64,000 nt of DNA from contig NZ_CP016809.1 of the NCBI RefSeq assembly GCF_002741055.1, positions 5,620,501 through 5,684,500 of the forward strand. Direction: 5' to 3'. The notes beneath the pieces are model-generated. The model saw nothing but the letters and a program-made list of their open reading frames with translations. It was not told where the DNA came from and ran no database searches. The stretch's first letter is position 1; the number at the start of each line of letters is the position of its first letter. Position numbers and translations under genes: made by a program. Origin of the DNA: Paenibacillus ihbetae (GTDB lineage Bacteria > Bacillota > Bacilli > Paenibacillales > Paenibacillaceae). Positions 49,695 through 57,955 of this stretch are shown piece after piece.

Positions 49695-52379
49695 TTGTCT
49701 AACAACCTGAAAATCTACATTCGCACCAAGATCGTTTTAGGATACTTGCTGATCTTACTGTGTCTGGGCGCTTTCTTATGGATCGTCTCGGATCGCATCT
49801 CCTCCTTGCAGCAAGAAGCGGATTTTATCGAGCAGCATGACATCGAGGTCCACAATCTGACGCATGAGATCGAGAAGAATATGCTGGAGATGGAAACCGG
49901 CCAACGGGGTTATGTTATTACAGGGGACGAGGATTACCTCGAACCGTTCAATAAAGCTTTATCCTCATGGCAGATCAACTACAATAAGCTGTACCAGCTA
50001 ATTAGCGATAATGCCGAGCAGGCGAATCATCTTGAGAATATTAAGGACAACATCAAGGAATGGATCCAAGTTGCAGGCCAACCGGCCGTTCAATTGAAGC
50101 AGCTTGGACACGATGAGGAAGCCCTGCATTTCTTCATCAATGATCCCGGACAGCAAGCGATGGATTCGGTCCATGACATGTTTTTGTCCTTCCGTAAAAC
50201 GGAGCGTGAGCTGACTGCCGCCCGAATCGATGATATGAGGCGAAGCAATACCAATCTGTTGTATACGATGTACGCATTATGGGCGGGAGCCGCCTTCATT
50301 ACGATTGGAGCCGCCTGGTTCGTCTCGAAGAGCATTGTCAGGCCCATTTTGCAGGTGACACATATGATTTCGGACATCGTCAAGGGAGGGAGCCTCGCGC
50401 AGCGAGTTCAAGTCCATTCTCATGACGAGGTTCGCAAGCTGGCGGATACGACCAATGAGCTGCTGGCGCTGGTGAGCAGGCAAAATTGGGCGAAGGACCA
50501 CGTCAACGTCATGTCGACCCTCCTCCAATCTGCTGACAAGGTAGAGACTGCCTCCCGGTTCTATATCCATAAGCTGGCTTCCATTCTGAATCTGCCGTAT
50601 GGCGCGGTATTTATCGTCCGTAAAGGACAGGAGCTGGTCAAGGCGGCCGCATTTGCCGATCCTGACGGCGAACCGTGGGATAAGGTGCGCGACCGCTTCC
50701 TCCCCGGTGAAGGCTTGGTGGGGCAGTGCATGCTGGAGAAGCGGATGATCATCCTCGATGATATTCCTCCGAATTACGTACGGATCGAATCGGGGCTTGG
50801 CGATGCGGAGCCCTCCACGCTGCTGCTTGCACCCGTTCTCTTCGAGGACAAGGTGCTTGGCGTAATTGAGCTGGCTATGTTCCGGCCGCTTGATGCGCTG
50901 GAGCTTCAGCTGCTGGAGCAGTTAACCCAACAGCTCGGCACGTCGCTGAACTCCATTCGCAGCAAGATGGAAATCCAGCAGCTGTACCATGAATCGCAGA
51001 CGTTGAACGAGGAGCTGCAGAGCCAGACCGAAGAGCTGCAGACCCAGACGGAAGAATTGCAGAACCATACCGTGGAGATGCAGCTGCTGAACGAGCGGCT
51101 TGCAACTCAGAAGGAAGCGGCGCTGATTGCCGCGCAAGAGCTGGAGAAATATGCCAAGGAGCTCGAGCAGAGCTCCAAATATAAATCACAATTTTTGGCA
51201 AATATGTCGCATGAGCTTCGAACACCGCTGAACAGCATGCTAATCCTCTCGCAGATTTTAGCCGAGAACAAAAACGGAAATTTAACGGAAGAAGAGCAGC
51301 ACTATGCTTCAGTTATTCATAACTCAGGCAGTGAATTATTGAACTTGATCAACGATATCCTTGATCTATCGAAGGTTGAAGCAGGGAAGATGCAGATTGA
51401 TATGGATCTGGTCAACCTTACGGAGCTTCCGGAACAAATGAAGGGATATTTCGCGAAAAGTGCGGAGTCCAAAAACCTGGACTTCGTGATCGAAATGGAT
51501 GAAGGCTTGCCGGAAATCATCTACAGTGACGGGCTGAGATTGCATCAAATTTTGCGCAATCTGTTGTCCAACGCCATCAAGTTTACCGATAGCGGCCGTG
51601 TCAGACTGCACGTCTCGAAGACGGACTCCATCGTGACGTCCGATTTCATGATCACCGGCGAAGCGATTGCCTTCTCGGTGGAGGATACGGGAATCGGCAT
51701 TGCCTCTAATCAGCTGCATTCGATCTTCGAGGCGTTTCACCAAGGAGAAGAGATGACGGCTCGCAAATTCGGAGGGACGGGTCTCGGACTTTCGATTTCC
51801 CTTCACCTGGCCAAGCTGCTTGGCGGGTATATCACCGTCGAGAGCGAGGAGGGGAAGGGGAGCACCTTCATTTTATACCTCCCGCTCGTAACCGATTCCG
51901 AAACGGTCGAGAATCTCTTTCTTATGCCTGAGGCCGCTGCAGCGACGAGTGAGGATGTCCTTCAGGATTTTGAGGCCGGGGAGGTTACGGAGCCGGAATG
52001 CGTGAAGGAACTTGAAGGCAAAACCGTGTTGATCGTCGATGACGATATCCGCAATGTGTACGGATTAACCAATGCGCTTGAAAAGCTCCAAATGACCGTA
52101 CACACGGCTCAGAACGGCTATGAATGTTTGGAGCTGCTGGAGAAGCATCCGCAGATCGATTTTGTTCTGCTCGATATCGTCATGCCGGAGATGGACGGAG
52201 TGGAGGCATTGAGACGGATTCGAAGCAATCCGGATTGGGCGGACTTGCCGATCATTATTATGACCGCAAGGGCGATGGACCGGGATCAGTTCTTGGGTTA
52301 CGGCGCGAACGGTTATATTATGAAGCCGGTACGGATGGAGAAGGTCGTTGCCGCAATCAAAGGATTGACCGGTGATTAA
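49695..52379 (+). CDS. Hybrid sensor histidine kinase (CHASE3-HAMP-GAF-HisKA-HATPase-REC)
   Basis: 894 residues. Two membrane helices (about 9-31 and 180-200) flank a CHASE3 sensor with METGQRGYVITGDEDYLEPF. HAMP, GAF (about 275-425) and a coiled QTEELQTQTEELQ stretch follow. HisKA has FLANMSHELRTPLN (His506), HATPase has DTGIGI and GGTGLGLSIS, and a receiver domain ends the protein with phospho-acceptor Asp827 (LLDIVMPEMDG). The signal is unknown and no response-regulator gene is adjacent. TTG 49695 is 9 nt after GGGGGAG; ATG 49671 is an alternative start with a poor ribosome binding site. Confidence 0.9.
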   Translation: MSNNLKIYIRTKIVLGYLLILLCLGAFLWIVSDRISSLQQEADFIEQHDIEVHNLTHEIEKNMLEMETGQRGYVITGDEDYLEPFNKALSSWQINYNKLYQLISDNAEQANHLENIKDNIKEWIQVAGQPAVQLKQLGHDEEALHFFINDPGQQAMDSVHDMFLSFRKTERELTAARIDDMRRSNTNLLYTMYALWAGAAFITIGAAWFVSKSIVRPILQVTHMISDIVKGGSLAQRVQVHSHDEVRKLADTTNELLALVSRQNWAKDHVNVMSTLLQSADKVETASRFYIHKLASILNLPYGAVFIVRKGQELVKAAAFADPDGEPWDKVRDRFLPGEGLVGQCMLEKRMIILDDIPPNYVRIESGLGDAEPSTLLLAPVLFEDKVLGVIELAMFRPLDALELQLLEQLTQQLGTSLNSIRSKMEIQQLYHESQTLNEELQSQTEELQTQTEELQNHTVEMQLLNERLATQKEAALIAAQELEKYAKELEQSSKYKSQFLANMSHELRTPLNSMLILSQILAENKNGNLTEEEQHYASVIHNSGSELLNLINDILDLSKVEAGKMQIDMDLVNLTELPEQMKGYFAKSAESKNLDFVIEMDEGLPEIIYSDGLRLHQILRNLLSNAIKFTDSGRVRLHVSKTDSIVTSDFMITGEAIAFSVEDTGIGIASNQLHSIFEAFHQGEEMTARKFGGTGLGLSISLHLAKLLGGYITVESEEGKGSTFILYLPLVTDSETVENLFLMPEAAAATSEDVLQDFEAGEVTEPECVKELEGKTVLIVDDDIRNVYGLTNALEKLQMTVHTAQNGYECLELLEKHPQIDFVLLDIVMPEMDGVEALRRIRSNPDWADLPIIIMTARAMDRDQFLGYGANGYIMKPVRMEKVVAAIKGLTGD

Positions 52380-52448
52380 TGAGTCATAGGGCGCCTGGTC
52401 CTGAACGTGTCCGGCTCACCCGAAAGCATGTGTTCGCTTTGTCGCTTG

Positions 52449-52478
52449 TTGACGAATGCATTGCGGTTGATTTATGAT
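52449..52478 (+). promoter_or_regulatory. Promoter of glcT
   Basis: TTGACG (52449-52454), 18-nt spacer, TATGAT (52473-52478), just upstream of the RAT/terminator leader. Confidence 0.65.
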
Positions 52479-52502
52479 GGAGTCATAACTTGACGGTAGA
52501 CG

Positions 52503-52565
52503 GCGTGTTACCTTAACAGGGCATGAGCCAAGAAGAGACATCCTTTGGGACGTCTTTTCTTGGCT
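52503..52565 (+). promoter_or_regulatory. GlcT-type RAT and overlapping terminator before glcT
   Basis: GCGTGTTACC...GGGCATGAGCC (52503-52529) resembles the ribonucleic antiterminator of B. subtilis ptsG. It overlaps the left arm of a 14-bp stem AGCCAAGAAGAGAC (52526-52539) / GTCTTTTCTTGGCT (52552-52565). GlcT binding to the RAT would prevent the terminator. Confidence 0.85.
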
Positions 52566-52632
52566 TATTTAATATGCTGTCCATGAATCCTTCGAGGCTC
52601 TTTTGTTAAACTTAAAGGAAAGGGGGAAGTCT

Positions 52633-53520
52633 ATGAGCGGGCTCGAGTCGTTTACGGTTATTCGTGTCATCGGTAACAATGTCGTCATGGCAACCGGCGG
52701 CAAGAAAGAATCCGAATATGTGATCCTTGGCAAAGGAATCGGTTTCGGGATCAAAGCTGGAGCGGAAATATCCGCAAGCGATTCCCGGATCGAGAAGCTC
52801 TTCAAGCTGGAAGACCGCGAGCAATGGAGCCAGGCCCATCATCTACTCGAGGAATTTGATCCGTTGGTAATGGATATTACCGATCAGATTCTGAATATGA
52901 TTGTCCAGGAATTCCCGGGCACTTTAAACGATAAGGTCTACTTGGCATTGCCAAGCCATATCCAATTTACCGTCTATCGGATCCGAAAAGGGATGGATAT
53001 CATCAACCCTTTCCTTGAAGAGACCCGAATCAGCTTCCCTAAGGAATACGAAATTGCTGTCAAAGCGGCAGAGCTTATCGGACAGGCTTTTCATATCACC
53101 GTGCCGGAGGATGAGATTGGTTTCCTGACTTATCACGTCTATTCAGCGGTCAGCCATGTGCCGGTAGGCCATCTCGTCAAGGCTTCCAATGTGGTGGGAA
53201 CGCTTGTGAAGCACATTGAGACGAAGCGGGGGATCCGATTCGACCGGGGAAGCATGGATTACGTCCGGCTGCTCATGCACCTGCGCTTCTCGGTCGACCG
53301 TATATTGAATCAGGATGTAAATGTCGATAACCCGTTTGCGGAACAAATCCGCACAAAATTTGCGGATGAATATGAATTGGCCAAAGAGCTTGCTGCCATG
53401 ATGGAGCTGGAGCTCGGCAAAAAGGTCCCGGAAGCGGAGGTCTGCTTTTTGGCCATGCATCTATATCGCCTGTTTACGGGCCGATTGCAGCAGAAGAATC
53501 AACTCAAGGAGGAATCATAA
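52633..53520 (+). CDS. glcT: Transcription antiterminator GlcT (BglG family)
   Basis: 295 residues: RNA-binding CAT domain (VIRVIGNNVVMATGGKKESEYVILGKGIGFG, residues about 8-60), then two PTS regulation domains with His in YHVYSAV and LLMHLRFSVDR. Unphosphorylated GlcT binds RAT RNA and lets transcription into the glucose PTS genes; PTS phosphorylation adjusts it. ATG 52633 follows AAAGGGGGAAG. The gene itself has a RAT, so it is self-controlled, and its stop overlaps the IIA start by 1 nt. Confidence 0.93.
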   Translation: MSGLESFTVIRVIGNNVVMATGGKKESEYVILGKGIGFGIKAGAEISASDSRIEKLFKLEDREQWSQAHHLLEEFDPLVMDITDQILNMIVQEFPGTLNDKVYLALPSHIQFTVYRIRKGMDIINPFLEETRISFPKEYEIAVKAAELIGQAFHITVPEDEIGFLTYHVYSAVSHVPVGHLVKASNVVGTLVKHIETKRGIRFDRGSMDYVRLLMHLRFSVDRILNQDVNVDNPFAEQIRTKFADEYELAKELAAMMELELGKKVPEAEVCFLAMHLYRLFTGRLQQKNQLKEES

Positions 53521-54017
53521 TGTTTGGTTGGAAGAAGAAGAAAACCGCTACTGCTATTCAGGTAAAGGCGCCGTTGTCCGGAAAGGCCGTTCCGTTGTCG
53601 GAGGTGCCGGATGAGGCGTTTGCGGCAGGACATATGGGGAAAGGCATCGCAATCGAGCCTTCGGAGGGTCGTTTGATCTCTCCATTTGACGGAACGGTGG
53701 CGCATGTCATTAAAACGAAGCATGCTGTTATGCTGGAAGATACAGCGACCGGCTTGCAGTATCTCTTTCATATCGGGATTAACACCGTCGGTTTGAAAGG
53801 AGAAGGCTATACCAGCCAGGTGAATGCCGGGGATTCGGTGAAAGCCGGTCAAACGCTGATTGAATTCGATATGGAAGCCATCAAGGCGGCGGGTTATCCG
53901 ATCGTTACTCCGATCATTGTTACGAACGCCGATGAACTGTCGGCTTCGGTGGAAGGTCACACCGGAAATGTGACTGCAGGCACGGATTCCATACTGAGCA
54001 TCACCCTTAATTCCTAA
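53520..54017 (+). CDS. PTS glucose-type IIA component
   Basis: 165 residues, soluble. APLSGKAVPLSEVPDEAFA, GKGIAIEPSEG and FHIGINTVGLKGEG are IIA-Glc signatures; His84 in FHIG is the phosphorylated residue. It passes phosphate from HPr to the IIB domain of the permease encoded downstream. It overlaps glcT by 1 nt. Confidence 0.93.
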   Translation: MFGWKKKKTATAIQVKAPLSGKAVPLSEVPDEAFAAGHMGKGIAIEPSEGRLISPFDGTVAHVIKTKHAVMLEDTATGLQYLFHIGINTVGLKGEGYTSQVNAGDSVKAGQTLIEFDMEAIKAAGYPIVTPIIVTNADELSASVEGHTGNVTAGTDSILSITLNS

Positions 54018-54035
54018 AAAAATTATTTTTGTTAT

Positions 54036-54064
54036 TGACAATATGGAATGCCTGAATTAAGATA
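54036..54064 (+). promoter_or_regulatory. Promoter of ptsG
   Basis: TTGACA (54036-54041), 17-nt spacer, TAGATA (54059-54064). The -35 is perfect, the -10 weak. Confidence 0.5.
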
Positions 54065-54090
54065 ACAACATCAAATGAATACGTTTTAAG

Positions 54091-54172
54091 GCGTGTTACC
54101 ATGGATATGGGCATGAGCCAAGAAGATGTGGACGATATTACGTTGTCGTCATTCTTCTTGGCTTTTTTTGTC
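54091..54172 (+). promoter_or_regulatory. GlcT-type RAT and overlapping terminator before ptsG
   Basis: GCGTGTTACC...GGGCATGAGCC (54091-54119) repeats the glcT leader element. AGCCAAGAAGA pairs with TCTTCTTGGCT and seven T follow, giving a strong terminator overlapped by the RAT. Confidence 0.88.
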
Positions 54173-54292
54173 TGCTACACTCTTTCGCGTCTTAAAATGT
54201 TGAATACATGAGGCTCATGAGGAGGAGGATTCACCCCGGGTTTTTTCGTTCCAGGGATGGAAGGGAAAAAATAGTTATTCATTCGACGCATT

Positions 54293-54307
54293 ATGTAAAC
54301 GTTTTCA
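54293..54307 (+). promoter_or_regulatory. CcpA cre site upstream of ptsG
   Basis: ATGTAAACGTTTTCA fits the cre consensus WTGNNARCGNWWWCA at all fixed positions. It lies between the leader terminator and the start codon, well downstream of the promoter. Confidence 0.75.
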
Positions 54308-54346
54308 GAACAATGCTAAATTATTGAAGTTGAAAGGATGATTGAC

Positions 54347-55813
54347 ATGCTGGCTAAATTGCAAAAGCTGGGTAAATCCCTAATGCTGCCTGTGGCCACA
54401 TTGCCTGCAGCTGGGATATTGCAGGGGCTTGGATTGATCGACTATCAAAAGGATATACCTTTGGGAGCTCTCGGAGCTTTTCTGAATCAATATGTAACTC
54501 CGTTCATGACGTCCGGCGCCCTGGCTATTCTGGATAATCTGCCGATTATCTTTGCGATCGGGGTTGCGATCGGATTCGCAGGGGATGCGGTTGCTGCTCT
54601 TTCCGCTCTTATCGGGTACATGGTGCTTACACGAGTGCTGGAAAAAGTACCGCTGCAAATGCCGTTTATACCGGATGACGTAAAGCTGAATATGGGCGTT
54701 CTTGGCGGTTTCTTTGTCGGTCTGTGGTCCGCCTACCTGTATAATAAATTCCACAAGATTAAAATGCCGGATTGGTTAGGCTTCTTTGCAGGCAAACGCT
54801 TCGTTCCGATTATCACGGCAGCCTCCACGATGGTGCTTGCGGTGCTGATCGGTATGATCTGGAGCCCTGTACAGGATGCGATCTCCGCCTTCGGCAACTG
54901 GGTTGTCGGTCTTGGAGGAATCGGGTCGTTCATCTTCGGTACGGCGAACCGTCTTCTGATCCCTCTGGGTCTGCACCACGTATTAAATTCCATCGCCTGG
55001 TTCCAGATCGGGGATTACACGAATGCCGCTGGCGAAGTCGTTCACGGCGACCTGTGGCGCTTCTTTGCGGGAGATCCGACGGCAGGGATGTTCATGTCCG
55101 GTTTCTTCCCGATCATGATGTTTGCGATGCCGGCAGCGGCGCTGGCCTTTATGCATACCGCCAAGCCGTCCAAACGCAAGCTCGTCGGCTCCATCTTTAT
55201 CGGATCGGCCGTGGCATCGTTCCTGACGGGGATCACCGAGCCGCTTGAATTCGCATTTATGTTCATTGCACCGGTACTGTATGTGGTGCATGCGATTTTG
55301 ACAGGCCTTTCCGGATTGATCATGTATGTCCTGGATGTGCATTTGGGCTTCTCGTTCTCGGCAGGCCTGATCGACTACCTGGTGAATCTGAAGCTGTCCA
55401 CCAATGCTTGGCTGCTCCTGCCGGTAGGCTTGGCATTCGGCGTGGTTTACTATCTGCTGTTCCGAATCCTGATCGTCAAGCTGAACTTGAAAACGCCTGG
55501 ACGCGAGGATGACGGCGAGGAATCCGAGAGTGCTGAAAGCGCAGGAGAAGTAGGAGGAGCAGTGGCCGGCAATGACAGCCAGGCTGCCAAAGTGCTGGCT
55601 AACATCGGCGGCGAGGACAATATCGTTAGCATCGATGCATGCATCACCCGGCTTCGACTTGTGGTGAAAGACGACAAGGCCGTGAACGATTCCGCTTTGA
55701 AATCGCTCGGCGCTGCCGGGGTCATGCGACTCGGCCAAGGTGCGGTTCAGGTCGTATTCGGACCTAAATCGGAGCAGCTGAAGGATGAGATCAAAAACAT
55801 GACAGGGAAGTAA
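54347..55813 (+). CDS. ptsG: PTS glucose permease, IICB components
   Basis: 488 residues: IIC membrane domain (residues 1-380, LQKLGKSLMLPVATLPAAGIL at the start, GITEPLEFAFMFIAP near 300) joined by an acidic linker to IIB, whose SIDACITRLRL holds phospho-Cys432. No IIA is fused; it is encoded separately upstream. The protein imports and phosphorylates glucose. ATG 54347 is 9 nt after AAAGGA; the in-frame ATG 54338 overlaps that box. Controlled by the RAT/terminator and probably CcpA. Confidence 0.95.
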   Translation: MLAKLQKLGKSLMLPVATLPAAGILQGLGLIDYQKDIPLGALGAFLNQYVTPFMTSGALAILDNLPIIFAIGVAIGFAGDAVAALSALIGYMVLTRVLEKVPLQMPFIPDDVKLNMGVLGGFFVGLWSAYLYNKFHKIKMPDWLGFFAGKRFVPIITAASTMVLAVLIGMIWSPVQDAISAFGNWVVGLGGIGSFIFGTANRLLIPLGLHHVLNSIAWFQIGDYTNAAGEVVHGDLWRFFAGDPTAGMFMSGFFPIMMFAMPAAALAFMHTAKPSKRKLVGSIFIGSAVASFLTGITEPLEFAFMFIAPVLYVVHAILTGLSGLIMYVLDVHLGFSFSAGLIDYLVNLKLSTNAWLLLPVGLAFGVVYYLLFRILIVKLNLKTPGREDDGEESESAESAGEVGGAVAGNDSQAAKVLANIGGEDNIVSIDACITRLRLVVKDDKAVNDSALKSLGAAGVMRLGQGAVQVVFGPKSEQLKDEIKNMTGK

Positions 55814-55899
55814 CTTGATGAATGAAGCACAAAAGAAGCGGTAATAAAGGACGTCCGCTTCATGAATGAGTTCGAAACAAAGAGTAAAGCATCACCTTG

Positions 55900-55937
55900 A
55901 AGATGATTCCTGTTCTCACAGGGATCATCTTTTTTTG
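55900..55937 (+). terminator. Terminator after ptsG
   Basis: AAGATGATTCCTGT pairs with ACAGGGATCATCTT (one G-U), loop TCTC, followed by T6. Confidence 0.9.
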
Positions 55938-56173
55938 TGCTGTGATCTGGAAAAGTCGGAATCAACAGCTTAAACTTCAAAGACGGATCGCTATTTATTC
56001 GCTATACTAAGAAAATCCGGGGGTTATAGAATCATTCGTCATGAATCAAAAACGCTTACTTCCTTTTTACCTATCCGCCTCAAGTTCAAATATATCTTCT
56101 TGGTCGGATCTCAAATCACATAAAGAAAAGATATTGGCAGTACATAAAACTTAGCATGCAGGAGGCCCTATCG
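55938..56173. other. Leader region of the YesM-like kinase gene
   Basis: 236 bp with no gene. I see no clear SigA promoter or hairpin; A/T-rich sequence near 56000-56060 could hold one. The ribosome binding site AGGAGG at 56160-56165 belongs to the kinase gene. Confidence 0.4.
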
Positions 56174-57955
56174 ATGAACATCATGCCAGGCTACCGAAGC
56201 CTTCGACAATTAACATGGCAGTCTATCCGGGTACGAATGATTGGAGGTTTACTGCTCGTCGTTCTACCCCTGATCGGTTTTCTGTTGTATTCCAATATTT
56301 ATGCCATCGACGTGGTTCGTAATCAGGTAGCCAGCTCGAACAAGGATTTATTGGCGTTGTATAGAGACCAAGTTGATGCCAAGCTGAAGGAGGCCGACGA
56401 TTATCTCGTTGAATTAATGATCGGTACGGATTTGAATGAATTGGAATACGCATTGAATCCGGAGGAGCGGTTCTTCGCATCCCAACGCATTGCGGCAAAT
56501 CTCTCCAGCTCGATTTCACGATATAGCGTCCTGGACGGTCTTTATGTGTACGTGCCAGCCAGTGACAACTATTATTATTCGTTCCAGAGCCGCTCGACGT
56601 ATGAGGATCGGCAATTTATAAGGTCGCATGTGTACGATAGCTTTAAGATCGGCGCCACCCCATTGGAACTGAATCGGAAAAAATGGTATGTACAAAACCA
56701 TAACAACCAAACCTACCTCATCCGTCTATGGAAAACGACAAACGGTACAACGGTAGGTGCCTGGTTGAATGTGCGTTCTTTTCAAACCCCGCTTGAGCTG
56801 TTGAGCGTCGGAAATAAAGGCGCTTCCCTCTTGATCGATGATGAAGGAAAAGCGATGGTCAATCAAAGCTTCATTCAGGACAGCGGTGTCGAGGTACGGC
56901 TCCATCCAGAATCCTATTACTTAACAGGCACCTCCAGCCGTTATTTAACCGTTGGAGAGCATTCGCGCTTGGGCGAATTCAGCTTATATGCCTTTGTTCC
57001 GGAAGAAACAATATTGGAGCATCTGCCCACCTTGAAAGCCATCTCTACCTTATTGCCTTTCGGGTCAGTCGCTATCCTGGTCATCGGATTGATTTTGCTT
57101 CGGAAGTGGTTGCTGGTCCCCATCAACAGGCTGCTCAGAGCCATGAATCGGATACAACAGGGCCATGTGGACACGCAGATCCGGGATTATCCTACCTCCA
57201 CGGAGTTTCGTGTCATGAATGATACGTTCAATAGCATGGTCGGGCAAATTAGAAGCCTCCGGATCAACATTTATGAAGAACAGCTCAACAAGCAAAAAGC
57301 GGAGCTTCAGCATTTGCAATTGCAGATCAAACCGCATTTTTATATTAACGCCTTAAATATGATACATACTTTGGCCCGCAGAAACGATGTAAAGCGGATC
57401 GAGGACATGTCGCTTTATATGGTCCGGTATTTTCGCTATATGTTTCAAAGCAATTTGACGTTTGTTCCGTTAAAGGATGAAATTCAGCATATCCGGAACT
57501 ACCTAAGGATTCAAGAACTGCGGTTTCCGGACCAAATTGCCCACGAAATCGAGGTTCCGGACTTCTTGCTGCGCACCCCTGTCCCGCCTCTGGTCATTCA
57601 GACGCTTGTGGAGAATGCGATGAAACACGCAGTGACGCTTGATGAGCCGGTCCGGGTCCAGATCCGGGCAGAAATGACCGAGGAACCGGAACCGGGGTTA
57701 ATCATTCAAATACAGGATACAGGACCGGGCTTTAAAGAGGGAATGATTGAAAAAATCGCTGCCGATGAACGGATTATTGACGAGGAGGGAGAACACATCG
57801 GCTTCTGGAATTTGAAGCAAAGGCTGCGGATTCTCTATGGGAACCGGGTACAGGTGGAGCTTCGAAATGTCCAGCCCCACGGAGCCATGGTCGAACTCAA
57901 GCTTCCCTTTCAGGCGGATGGGGGAACGTCAGCTCAGGAAGGAGCCATTCCATAA
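56174..57955 (+). CDS. Sensor histidine kinase, YesM family
   Basis: 593 residues. Two membrane helices (about 20-40 and 290-312) bracket an extracytoplasmic sensor domain; HAMP follows (about 312-365). The phospho-acceptor is in LQLQIKPHFYINALNMIHTL (His388), and the ATPase domain has ENAMKHAV and QDTGPGF. This is the LytS/YesM-type kinase that senses sugars outside the cell. It overlaps the response regulator gene by 1 nt, and a sugar ABC transporter and glycosidase follow. ATG 56174 sits 8 nt after AGGAGG. Confidence 0.92.
   Translation: MNIMPGYRSLRQLTWQSIRVRMIGGLLLVVLPLIGFLLYSNIYAIDVVRNQVASSNKDLLALYRDQVDAKLKEADDYLVELMIGTDLNELEYALNPEERFFASQRIAANLSSSISRYSVLDGLYVYVPASDNYYYSFQSRSTYEDRQFIRSHVYDSFKIGATPLELNRKKWYVQNHNNQTYLIRLWKTTNGTTVGAWLNVRSFQTPLELLSVGNKGASLLIDDEGKAMVNQSFIQDSGVEVRLHPESYYLTGTSSRYLTVGEHSRLGEFSLYAFVPEETILEHLPTLKAISTLLPFGSVAILVIGLILLRKWLLVPINRLLRAMNRIQQGHVDTQIRDYPTSTEFRVMNDTFNSMVGQIRSLRINIYEEQLNKQKAELQHLQLQIKPHFYINALNMIHTLARRNDVKRIEDMSLYMVRYFRYMFQSNLTFVPLKDEIQHIRNYLRIQELRFPDQIAHEIEVPDFLLRTPVPPLVIQTLVENAMKHAVTLDEPVRVQIRAEMTEEPEPGLIIQIQDTGPGFKEGMIEKIAADERIIDEEGEHIGFWNLKQRLRILYGNRVQVELRNVQPHGAMVELKLPFQADGGTSAQEGAIP

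Noticed and set aside
54293..54307. Right half of a dif-like site (TTATGTAAAC)
   Set aside because: The ten bases match the right arm of B. subtilis dif, but the left arm and centre do not match; the sequence is fully explained as a cre site.
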